16,176 nt of DNA, from NCBI GenBank assembly GCA_902462475.1, contig CABQCB010000016.1:1-16176 (forward strand), written 5' to 3'. Both the position numbers and the translations under genes were made by a program. The notes beneath the pieces are model-generated. The model did no database searches, had not been told where the DNA came from, and worked only from the letters and a program-made list of their open reading frames with translations. Positions 1 to 6,404 of this stretch are shown here, piece by piece; the first letter of the stretch is position 1, and each line of letters starts with the position of its first letter. The stretch comes from an uncultured Oscillibacter sp. GTDB lineage: Bacteria > Bacillota_A > Clostridia > Oscillospirales > Oscillospiraceae.

Positions 1-34
1 CTTTCGGAGAGATAGAGAAAGAGAAAGGCGGACC

Positions 35-739
35 ATGGAAGAACGACTGCAAAAACTCTTGTCCTCGGCGGGGGTCTGCTCCCGCCGGGCCTCAGAACAA
101 TATATCCTTGCCGGACGCGTCACCATCAATGGCCGTCCGGCAGTTTTGGGCCAACGGGCCGATCCGGAGCGGGATGACATCCGGGTAGACGGAGCGCCGC
201 TGAATCCCACTCCGCGTCCGGTCTATCTGATGCTGAACAAGCCCCGGGGCTACGTGACCACCCTGTCCGATGAGCAGGGCCGCCCCACGGTAGCGCAGCT
301 GGTGGCGGATGCGGGCGCGCGGGTCTACCCGGTGGGCCGTCTGGATCTGGACTCTGAGGGCCTGCTGCTCATGACCAACGACGGCGCCCTGACCCAAAGG
401 CTGCTGCATCCCAGCCACGAGATCTCCAAGACCTACCACGTGTGGGTGTATGGCCCTGTGCACGGAGCTGCGGAGAAGCTGGCCGCCATCCGAGATCTGC
501 GTGGAGAGCCCATCCGCCCGGCCCAGGTGCGGGTGCTGCGGCAGGGAGAGAAGACCGCCGAATATGCCATTACCATCCACGAGGGAAAAAACCGGCAGAT
601 CCGCCGCATGTGCGCCCGGTGTGACCTGAAGGTCAAGCGGCTGCGGCGCGTGCGGGAACACACGCTGGAGCTGGGCGACCTGCCGCAGGGACAGTGGCGC
701 TATCTGACAGAGGAAGAGGTGGCCTCTTTGTGGGCATAG
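35..739 (+). CDS. rluB: 23S rRNA pseudouridine synthase, RluB/RsuA family
   Basis: Isomerises a uridine to pseudouridine in rRNA, acting on the large subunit if it is a true RluB. The 234-residue protein begins with an S4 RNA-binding domain (about 1-60; MEERLQKLLSSAGVCSRRAS is typical). The catalytic domain follows, with the GRLDLDSEGLLL motif at about 101-112, where Asp104 is the expected nucleophile, and the late conserved KNRQIRRMC segment near 183. Length fits the family (about 230-250). The ATG at 35 is preceded by a GA-rich ribosome site (AGAAAGGCGG). The frame is open upstream to the window edge, but the family N-terminus fixes this start. RluB, RluE, RluF and RsuA share these motifs, so target specificity is inferred; rluB beside scpAB is the usual Firmicutes arrangement, but the upstream gene lies outside the window. 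Confidence 0.9.
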   Translation: MEERLQKLLSSAGVCSRRASEQYILAGRVTINGRPAVLGQRADPERDDIRVDGAPLNPTPRPVYLMLNKPRGYVTTLSDEQGRPTVAQLVADAGARVYPVGRLDLDSEGLLLMTNDGALTQRLLHPSHEISKTYHVWVYGPVHGAAEKLAAIRDLRGEPIRPAQVRVLRQGEKTAEYAITIHEGKNRQIRRMCARCDLKVKRLRRVREHTLELGDLPQGQWRYLTEEEVASLWA

Positions 740-763
740 CCCTTTCCTGAACTGACCTCGGCA

Positions 764-806
764 GCAAATTTGCAAGTTTTTTATCAAAACTTGCAAACGA
801 GGTTTG
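764..806. promoter_or_regulatory. Nested palindromes between rluB and the RpiR-type gene, candidate operator
   Basis: A perfect 12-bp inverted repeat, TTTGCAAGTTTT (769-780) and AAAACTTGCAAA (786-797), is separated by 5 nt. It overlaps a 10-bp palindrome GCAAATTTGC (764-773) and is followed by CAAAC-GAG-GTTTG (794-806), which runs into the -35 of the next promoter. The arms are AT-rich and no T-run follows the 3' arm, so it does not look like a rho-independent terminator. Position directly upstream of and touching a promoter, ahead of a regulator gene, suggests an operator, possibly autoregulatory. The bound protein is unknown. Confidence 0.5.
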
Positions 807-831
807 AATCCGCGGGAATTTGTGGTACAAT
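804..831 (+). promoter_or_regulatory. Sigma-A-type promoter for the regulator-cmk-plsC-ispH operon
   Basis: TTGAAT (804-809), a 16-nt spacer and TACAAT (826-831) preceded by TG at 823-824, giving an extended -10 (TGGTACAAT). The predicted start near 838 gives a leader of about 54 nt before the GTG at 892. It is the only good promoter in the 152-nt gap. Confidence 0.6.
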
Positions 832-891
832 AGCTGCCGTACGGCATGTCCGATGCAGGACATCGCGATCAGGCTTGACGGAGGGATTCCC

Positions 892-1758
892 GTGGCAAAA
901 AGTATTTTACATACGATCGAAAGCAATATGTCCGGCTTTTCCAAGGGGCAAAAGCGGATCGCCGGATATATTTTGGAAAATTACGACAAGGCGGCGTTCA
1001 TGACCGCCAGCAAATTGGGACATCTGGTAGGCGTCAGTGAGTCCACCGTGGTGCGGTTTGCCTCGGAGCTTGGCTACGACGGCTATCCCAGCATGCAGCG
1101 GGCTTTGCAGGAGATGATCCGCAGCCGCCTGACCTCCACCCAGCGCATTCAGGCAGCAGGGGACATGCTCTCCGGGCACGACGTGCTCTCCGCCGTGGTG
1201 CAGTCCGATATGGAAAAGCTGCGCATGATGATGGGAGAGGCTGACCGGGGCGCATTCGACCGGGTGGTGGACAAGATCATGTCCGCCCGGCACGTCTATA
1301 TTTTAGGCGTCCGCTCCTCCTCGTTCGTCGCCGGATATCTGAACTTTTACCTGCACCTGCTGTTCGAAAAGGTAACGCTGGTGCAGTCCAACGCCGCCGG
1401 CGAGATCTTTGAACAGCTGTTCCGCATCGGGCCCGAGGATGTGATGATTGCCATCAGCTTTCCCCGCTATTCTAAGATCACTATGAACACGGTGAAGTTC
1501 GCCCGGGACCGCGGTGCCGGGATCATCGCCATCACGGACAACGCCCTTTCCCCGGTCTATCAGATGGCAGACGATGCCCTGCTGGCGCCCTGCGAAATGC
1601 TGTCCTTTGTGGACTCCATGGTGGCACCGCTGTCTTTGATCAACGCGCTGCTGATCGCGGTCGGTGCACGCATGGGGACGGACGCTTCCCGCACCTTCGC
1701 GGAATTGGAGGATATTTGGAACGCCTATGGGGTGTTCGGAAAGATGGACGATGAATAA
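892..1758 (+). CDS. MurR/RpiR family transcriptional regulator
   Basis: A DNA-binding regulator expected to sense a phosphosugar-type ligand. The 288-residue product has an N-terminal HTH_6 domain (about 1-77; recognition region VSESTVVRFASELGYDGYP at 48-66). A C-terminal SIS domain follows (about 125-260; VYILGVRSSSF near 135-145, and AISFPRYSKIT and AITDN segments further on). Length is normal for the family. I chose GTG 892 because GGAGGGA sits 5 nt upstream and the product then starts at the usual family N-terminus. The same frame is open to a TTG at 820, but that falls inside the -10 region. It heads an operon of housekeeping genes and overlaps the next gene by 8 nt. No sugar-catabolic gene lies nearby, so its ligand and targets cannot be read from context. 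The palindrome upstream may be its own site. Confidence 0.88.
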   Translation: MAKSILHTIESNMSGFSKGQKRIAGYILENYDKAAFMTASKLGHLVGVSESTVVRFASELGYDGYPSMQRALQEMIRSRLTSTQRIQAAGDMLSGHDVLSAVVQSDMEKLRMMMGEADRGAFDRVVDKIMSARHVYILGVRSSSFVAGYLNFYLHLLFEKVTLVQSNAAGEIFEQLFRIGPEDVMIAISFPRYSKITMNTVKFARDRGAGIIAITDNALSPVYQMADDALLAPCEMLSFVDSMVAPLSLINALLIAVGARMGTDASRTFAELEDIWNAYGVFGKMDDE

Positions 1759-2989
1759 AAAAAGTGTATTGGTCATCGGCGGCGGTGCTGCCGGCATGAT
1801 GGCCGCCATTTTCGCCGCAGAAAACGGAGCAGCAGTCACGGTGCTGGAACCCAACGAGCGGCTGGGCAAAAAACTGAATATCACGGGAAAAGGCCGCTGC
1901 AATGTGACCAACAACGCCGGGATGGAAGAGCTTCTTCAAAACATCCCCCGGAATGGAAAATTCCTTTACAGCGCCTTTTCTCACTTCGATGGGCGGGATG
2001 CCATGGCCTTTTTTGAAGGGTTAGGCGTTCCCCTGAAAACTGAGCGGGGCAACCGGGTCTTTCCCGTCAGCGACCGCTCCTTTGATATCAGCGCCGCATT
2101 GGAGCGGCGGCTGAAGTCCCTGCATGTGCGTTTGATCCGGGACCGGGCCGTCCAACTCCAGATGGATGGTGCAGCCGTGACCGGCGCCGCCGGGGAACAG
2201 CAGATCTATCCGGCCCAGGCCGTCATCCTGGCCACGGGCGGTGTATCTTATCCCGCCACCGGCTCTACCGGCGAAGGCCACCGCATGGCTGCCGCCGCAG
2301 GACACACCATCACACCGCTGCAAGGTTCTCTGGTCCCCCTGCGGGAGCAGGGGAATACCTGCGCCGCCATGCAGGGACTCAGCCTGCGCAATGTGACTCT
2401 GACCGCCTTTGAAAACGACAAAAAGGTCTTTCGGGAGCTGGGGGAACTGGTGTTCACCCACTTCGGCGTCAGCGGGCCACTGGCTTTGTCCGCATCGGCC
2501 CATATGCGCCGCTTTGACAAGAAACACTACCATCTGGAGATCGATCTCAAGCCCGGTCTGGATGAGACTCAGCTGGACCGGCGGCTGCTGTCCGACTTTG
2601 AAAAATACTGCAACCACGATTTCTGCAATGCGCTGAATGATCTGCTGCCCCAGAAGATGATCCCCCAGATGGTGGCGGCTTCGGGCATCGAACCTCACTG
2701 CAAGGTGAACACCATCACCCGGGAGCAGCGCAAGGAGCTGATCCGGCTTTTCAAGCACTGGCCGATCCCCATCGCAGGCCTCTGCCCGGTGACGGACGCC
2801 ATCATCACTTCCGGCGGCGTAAAGGTTTCCGAAGTTAATCCCGCCACTATGGAATCAAAGCTTGTAAAGGGATTGTACTTTGCAGGTGAAATTCTGGATG
2901 TGGACGCCTATACCGGCGGCTTCAATCTGCAGATTGCCTGGGCCACCGGCCGCGCCGCCGGTATTGCCGCTGCCTGCGGCGAAAATTGA
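1751..2989 (+). CDS. BaiN/RdsA (HI0933-like) family NAD(P)/FAD-dependent oxidoreductase
   Basis: A flavoprotein of 412 residues. The N-terminal Rossmann motif VLVIGGGAAGMMAA (Gly10, Gly12, Gly15) is followed by Glu33 for the FAD ribose. Next comes the family signature LGKKLNITGKGRCNVTN (about 38-54). The C-terminal block has SGGVKVSEVNP and GLYFAGEILDVDAYTGGFNLQ, the second FAD contact. This matches the HI0933/YhiN family, whose members carry names such as aminoacetone oxidase-like or BaiN. A bile-acid role is proposed only for some members, and nothing in this window supports one here. The ATG at 1751 overlaps the regulator's end by 8 nt (translational coupling); the frame is open further upstream inside that gene, but the Rossmann motif fixes this start. 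The substrate is unknown. Confidence 0.88.
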   Translation: MNKKSVLVIGGGAAGMMAAIFAAENGAAVTVLEPNERLGKKLNITGKGRCNVTNNAGMEELLQNIPRNGKFLYSAFSHFDGRDAMAFFEGLGVPLKTERGNRVFPVSDRSFDISAALERRLKSLHVRLIRDRAVQLQMDGAAVTGAAGEQQIYPAQAVILATGGVSYPATGSTGEGHRMAAAAGHTITPLQGSLVPLREQGNTCAAMQGLSLRNVTLTAFENDKKVFRELGELVFTHFGVSGPLALSASAHMRRFDKKHYHLEIDLKPGLDETQLDRRLLSDFEKYCNHDFCNALNDLLPQKMIPQMVAASGIEPHCKVNTITREQRKELIRLFKHWPIPIAGLCPVTDAIITSGGVKVSEVNPATMESKLVKGLYFAGEILDVDAYTGGFNLQIAWATGRAAGIAAACGEN

Positions 2990-3013
2990 ACGTTGACAGG
3001 AGAGAGAAATTTC

Positions 3014-3685
3014 ATGGATACCATCAGCATTGCCATTGACGGCCCCTCCGGTGCCGGGAAAAGCTCACTGGCCCGGAAAGCCGCTGCGGCGCTGAACTAC
3101 CTCTATGTGGACACCGGCGCCATCTACCGGACCATCGCCTGCTATGTACTGCGCAAGGGGATCGATCCCACAGACGAAGCATCCGTCATTGCCGCTTTGC
3201 CGCACATCCAGGTGGAGCTCACCTATGGGGCCGACGGACTGCAGCACATGCATCTGAACGGAGAGGATGTCACCTCCGAGATCCGGCTGCCCCAGGTCTC
3301 CGCCTGTGCGTCCGTGGTGTCTGCCTATCCCCAGGTGCGTTCCTTCCTGCTGGATATGCAGCGCACTCTGGCCAGGACCCATAATGTCATCATGGACGGC
3401 CGGGACATCGGCACCGTCGTGCTGCCCCATGCGCAGGTGAAGGTCTTTCTGACCGCCTCGCCTGAGGCCCGGGCCAAACGCCGCTGTCTGGAGCTGGAGC
3501 AGCGGGGAACCCCGGAACCCTATGAAAAGGTCCTGGAGGACATCCAGCACCGGGACTGGAACGACACCCATCGCTCCGCCGCGCCGCTGCGTCAGGCGGA
3601 AGACGCCGTGGTGCTGGATACCACCACACTGGATTTTGCCCAAAGCCTGGCGGCTTTGCTGCAAATCATCAAGGAGCGTGTATGA
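3014..3685 (+). CDS. cmk: Cytidylate kinase
   Basis: Phosphorylates CMP and dCMP with ATP in pyrimidine nucleotide metabolism (cytosol). The 223-residue protein shows the P-loop GPSGAGKSS (10-18), the CMP-site segment YVDTGAIYR (31-39), the MDGRDIGTVVLP block in the middle, and the LID-like EARAKRRCLELEQRG segment. Length matches bacterial Cmk (about 220-230). The start is ATG 3014, preceded by AGGAGAG about 9 nt upstream; an in-frame TTG at 2993 is less likely because it lies upstream of that site. Its stop overlaps the plsC start as ATGA, so translation is probably coupled. The order cmk-plsC-ispH(-rpsA) is a recurrent clostridial arrangement. Confidence 0.95.
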   Translation: MDTISIAIDGPSGAGKSSLARKAAAALNYLYVDTGAIYRTIACYVLRKGIDPTDEASVIAALPHIQVELTYGADGLQHMHLNGEDVTSEIRLPQVSACASVVSAYPQVRSFLLDMQRTLARTHNVIMDGRDIGTVVLPHAQVKVFLTASPEARAKRRCLELEQRGTPEPYEKVLEDIQHRDWNDTHRSAAPLRQAEDAVVLDTTTLDFAQSLAALLQIIKERV

Positions 3686-4290
3686 ACAACTGGTTTTTTA
3701 AGTTTGCGTGGTCCGTCATGCGTCCCGTTTCCCATATTCTCTTCCGTCTGCAAATCGAGGGGACGGAGCACCTGCCCGCCCACGGCGCCATGCTCTGCGC
3801 CAATCACAGCAGCAACTGGGACCCGGTCCTCATCGCCATCGCCCTGCCCATGGATTACGGTCTGCGGGCCATGGCAAAGGACTCCCTGTTCCGCTTTCCG
3901 CCGCTTCGGTGGGTCGTGGAGCATCTGGGCGCGTTCCCGGTGGCCCGCGGGCACTCGGACATCAACTCCGTCAAAACCGCCATGAAGGCCATCCGGGACG
4001 GCGAGAACCTGCTGATCTTCCCGGAGGGTACCCGGGTGGAAAAGGAGGGAGACGTTCAGGCAAAGGGCGGCGTGGCCGTCATCGGCATCCGTACCGGCGC
4101 GCAGTTCGTCCCGGTCTTTGTGGACGGGAAAAAGCGTCTTTTCCGCAAGACCCGCATCATATTCGGTGAGCCCTATCGGCCCACGTACACCGGTCGCCAC
4201 GGTACGGCGGAGGAAGTGCAGGCCATCGCGGACGATCTTCTGCGCCGGGCCTATGACCTTGGAAGGGGGGACCAGACATGCCGGAAGTGA
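3682..4290 (+). CDS. plsC: 1-acyl-sn-glycerol-3-phosphate acyltransferase (lysophosphatidate acyltransferase)
   Basis: Adds the second acyl chain to lysophosphatidic acid to make phosphatidic acid at the membrane. The 202-residue protein carries the catalytic NHSSNWD box (His42-x4-Asp47) and a substrate-binding FPEGTR box (Glu115-Gly-Thr-Arg118), plus an AFPVARG block near 84-90, as expected for the PlsC family. Length is typical for short clostridial PlsC proteins. The ATG sits in the ATGA overlap with cmk, with AAGGAGCG just upstream, and the 3' end overlaps the next gene by 13 nt. The acyl-donor preference cannot be judged from sequence. Confidence 0.92.
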   Translation: MNNWFFKFAWSVMRPVSHILFRLQIEGTEHLPAHGAMLCANHSSNWDPVLIAIALPMDYGLRAMAKDSLFRFPPLRWVVEHLGAFPVARGHSDINSVKTAMKAIRDGENLLIFPEGTRVEKEGDVQAKGGVAVIGIRTGAQFVPVFVDGKKRLFRKTRIIFGEPYRPTYTGRHGTAEEVQAIADDLLRRAYDLGRGDQTCRK

Positions 4291-6230
4291 TCCTGGCCAA
4301 AAGCGCCGGCTTTTGCTACGGTGTAAAGCGGGCGGTGGAAATGGCCCAGCAGACGGCGGCGGAGACCGGCGGCTGCTGGATGCTGGGAGACCTCATCCAC
4401 AACACCCACGTGGTGGAGGACCTGGCCCGCCGCGGCATCCGCAAAGCCGCGTCCCCGTCCGATCTGAAAGCCGGGGAGACGGTGGTCATCCGCTCCCACG
4501 GAGAGCTTAAAAGCGTGCTGGACGATTTGGAGAGCCGTGGGGTCCACTGTGTGAACGCCACCTGTCCCAATGTCTGCCGCATCCAGATGCTGGTGGCCCA
4601 GGCGGAGCAGGAGGGACGCCAGAGCGTCATCATCGGCGAGCCCCATCATCCGGAGGTGGTGGGTGTTGCCAGCTGGTGCCGCCGCGCGCTGATCTTTGAC
4701 GGGCCCGAAGCAGTAAAAATGTGGCTGGAAGAGGACCCCCACAACCGCGAAATTCCTTTAACGGTGGTGGCTCAGACCACCTGCATCCAAAAACTTTTTG
4801 AAAGTTCTTGGGAAATTCTAAAAAAAGAGTGTACAAACGTAAAAATATTTGATACAATATGCAATGCTACGCACAAACGTCAATCGGAGGCGGCAGAGAT
4901 TGCCGGCAAGGTGGACGTGATGGTCGTGGTGGGAGACCGTAAAAGCGCCAACACCAAGCATCTGACGGAAATTTGCATGAAGAGATGCCCCCGCGTGATC
5001 CAGATCGAAAGCGCGGACGAGCTCTCGCCGGAATTTTTCAACGAATGCTCTGTTGCGGGTCTTACGGCTGGTGCCTCCACGCCTGCGGGCATCATTAAGG
5101 AGGTATATGCAACGATGAGCGAAGAAATCAAAGCGGCCGAGGGCAAAGAGGAGTCCTTCGAGGAATTACTGAATCAGTCTTTCAAAACTTTAAATACAGG
5201 CGAGAAGGTGACCGGTATCGTCACGGCCATCACCCCCACTGAGGTGCAGGTGGATGTTGGCGCCAAGCAGGCTGCCTACATCAAGCTCAGCGAGCTGACC
5301 GATGACCCCACCGCCAAGGCTGAGGATATCGTCCATGTGGGCGATGAGATCGAGACCTACATCGTCCGCGTCAACGACGTGGAGGGCTACGCCGAGCTCT
5401 CCAAGAAGCGTCTGGACGCCGTGAAGGTCTGGGAGAACATCGAGCAGGCCGTGGAGGACAAGACTGTCCTCGAGGGCACTGTCACCGAGGAGAACAAGGG
5501 TGGCATCGTGGTTTCCGTCAAGGGCGTGCGTGTGTTCGTTCCCGCTTCCCAGAGCGGTCAGCCCCGCGGTGCTGATCTGAGCGCCATGATCAAGCAGAAG
5601 GTGCAGCTGCGCATCACCGAGGTCAACCGTGCCCGCCGCCGTGTGGTCGGTTCCATCCGTTCCGTCACCGACGAGGCCCGCAAGGCCGCCCAGGAGGCCG
5701 TGTGGTCCTCCATCGAGGTGGGCAAGCATTACACCGGCACCGTGAAGTCCATGACCTCTTACGGTGTGTTCGTGGACATCGGCGGTGTGGACGGCATGGT
5801 ACATATCTCCGAGCTGAGCTGGAGCCGTATCAAGACCCCCTCCGAGGTGTGCAAGGTGGGCGACACCCTGGACGTGTACGTCATCTCCTTCGATCCCGAG
5901 AAGCACAAGATCTCCCTGGGCGTCAAGGACCGCACCGTCAACCCCTGGGATGTGTTCATGAACAAGTACAGCGTGGGCGACGTCGCTTCCGTGCGCATCG
6001 TCAAGCTGATGACCTTCGGCGCTTTCGCTGAGGTCGTTCCCGGTGTGGACGGTCTGATCCACATCTCCCAGATCGCTGATCGCCGCATCGACAAGCCCGA
6101 GGACGTTCTCTCCGAGGGCCAGATCGTGGATGCCAAGATCACTGCCATCGACGAGGAGAAGCAGAAGATCTCCCTGTCCATCCGCGCTCTGCTGACTCCC
6201 GCTGCTGAGGAGCCCGCCGAGGAAGAGTAA
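4278..6230 (+). CDS. ispH-rpsA: Fusion of 4-hydroxy-3-methylbut-2-enyl diphosphate reductase (IspH) and ribosomal protein S1
   Basis: A 650-residue two-part protein. Residues 1 to about 280 are IspH, the last MEP-pathway enzyme, which reduces HMBPP to IPP and DMAPP with a 4Fe-4S cluster. The three cluster cysteines are visible as Cys13 (GFCYGVKRA), Cys96 (NATCPNV) and Cys195 (TICNATHKRQ). The E-HHPEV block (121-127) and the ASTPAGIIKEV end (266-276) are also present. Residues from about 307 hold four S1 RNA-binding domains (roughly 307-375, 391-460, 477-547, 564-634) with an acidic tail ending EEPAEEE. The fusion is known in many Clostridia. The S1 half uses a more biased codon set (GAG, AAG, GTC) than the IspH half, consistent with higher expression. 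A promoter-like sequence and a strong ribosome site within ispH suggest S1 may also be made alone. A terminator follows. Confidence 0.95.
   Translation: MPEVILAKSAGFCYGVKRAVEMAQQTAAETGGCWMLGDLIHNTHVVEDLARRGIRKAASPSDLKAGETVVIRSHGELKSVLDDLESRGVHCVNATCPNVCRIQMLVAQAEQEGRQSVIIGEPHHPEVVGVASWCRRALIFDGPEAVKMWLEEDPHNREIPLTVVAQTTCIQKLFESSWEILKKECTNVKIFDTICNATHKRQSEAAEIAGKVDVMVVVGDRKSANTKHLTEICMKRCPRVIQIESADELSPEFFNECSVAGLTAGASTPAGIIKEVYATMSEEIKAAEGKEESFEELLNQSFKTLNTGEKVTGIVTAITPTEVQVDVGAKQAAYIKLSELTDDPTAKAEDIVHVGDEIETYIVRVNDVEGYAELSKKRLDAVKVWENIEQAVEDKTVLEGTVTEENKGGIVVSVKGVRVFVPASQSGQPRGADLSAMIKQKVQLRITEVNRARRRVVGSIRSVTDEARKAAQEAVWSSIEVGKHYTGTVKSMTSYGVFVDIGGVDGMVHISELSWSRIKTPSEVCKVGDTLDVYVISFDPEKHKISLGVKDRTVNPWDVFMNKYSVGDVASVRIVKLMTFGAFAEVVPGVDGLIHISQIADRRIDKPEDVLSEGQIVDAKITAIDEEKQKISLSIRALLTPAAEEPAEEE
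4811..4858 (+). promoter_or_regulatory. Candidate internal promoter with UP-like element inside ispH
   Basis: Within GC-rich ispH lies an AT-rich island (about 4755-4870). It contains TGTACA (4830-4835, 4 of 6 matches to the -35), a 17-nt spacer and TACAAT (4853-4858) with TG at 4850-4851, forming an extended -10. An A-rich tract (4811-4829) directly upstream of the -35 resembles an UP element. The codons here (ATA twice, CTA, GTA, ACA) are rare elsewhere in the window, as if the DNA signal overrides codon preference. A transcript from about 4865 would carry the S1 half with a leader of about 250 nt. Confidence 0.5.
5097..5117 (+). promoter_or_regulatory. Strong internal Shine-Dalgarno and ATG at the IspH/S1 junction
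   Basis: AAGGAGGT (5097-5104), a near-full match to the 16S rRNA anti-SD, precedes an in-frame ATG at 5115 (Met280 of the fusion). Initiation there would give a 371-residue stand-alone S1 with four S1 domains, close to the length of separate Firmicutes S1-like proteins. The spacing of 11 nt is slightly long. AAG GAG GTA also encodes the conserved IspH end Lys-Glu-Val, so part of the match could be forced by coding. Confidence 0.5.
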
Positions 6231-6239
6231 TCATCGAAT

Positions 6240-6273
6240 AAAAAAGAGCAGACCTGCGGGTCTGCTCTTTTTT
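6240..6273 (+). terminator. Rho-independent terminator after ispH-rpsA
   Basis: Stem GAGCAGACC (6246-6254) and GGTCTGCTC (6259-6267) with TGCG loop, flanked by six A's upstream and six T's downstream. It starts 10 nt after the stop codon and closes the operon. The A-tract makes it potentially bidirectional. Confidence 0.93.
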
Positions 6274-6282
6274 AGAAAATTT

Positions 6283-6298
6283 TGTGATTTTTTTCACG
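6283..6298. promoter_or_regulatory. CRP/FNR-superfamily-like palindrome upstream of but
   Basis: TGTGA-N6-TCACG, one base from the TGTGA-N6-TCACA consensus of CRP-type sites. The N6 is all T. It is centred about 50 nt upstream of the predicted transcription start, just ahead of the -35 at 6306. It may bind a Crp/Fnr-family regulator, but such short palindromes in T-rich spacers can arise by chance. Confidence 0.35.
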
Positions 6299-6305
6299 TT
6301 TTCCA

Positions 6306-6334
6306 TTGCAATGCGCCCCGCTCTATGTTATAAT
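6306..6334 (+). promoter_or_regulatory. Strong sigma-A promoter for but
   Basis: TTGCAA (6306-6311), a 17-nt spacer and a perfect TATAAT (6329-6334) with TG at 6326-6327 as extended -10. The start near 6341 gives a leader of about 64 nt to the ATG at 6405. The near-consensus elements suggest a high transcription rate. Confidence 0.82.
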
Positions 6335-6404
6335 CTTGACAATGTGAAGTATGACAACCCCTGAGACATCATACAGGGACATCATTTATAACGGGAGGAT
6401 TATC

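Noticed and set aside
1..34. Tail of an upstream gene (such as scpB)
   Set aside because: Too short to assign; frame 1 stops at 13-15, but no recognisable residues can be read.
769..797. Inverted repeat as a terminator for rluB
   Set aside because: AT-rich arms and no T-run after the 3' arm on either strand; an operator role fits better.
5190..6062. 290-codon minus-strand open frame opposite the S1 domains
   Set aside because: Shadow of biased codons (GAG, GTC, ATC read in reverse); no family features.
6290..6305. CcpA cre site upstream of but on the reverse strand (GGAAAACGTGAAAA)
   Set aside because: Three mismatches to the cre consensus including key end positions.
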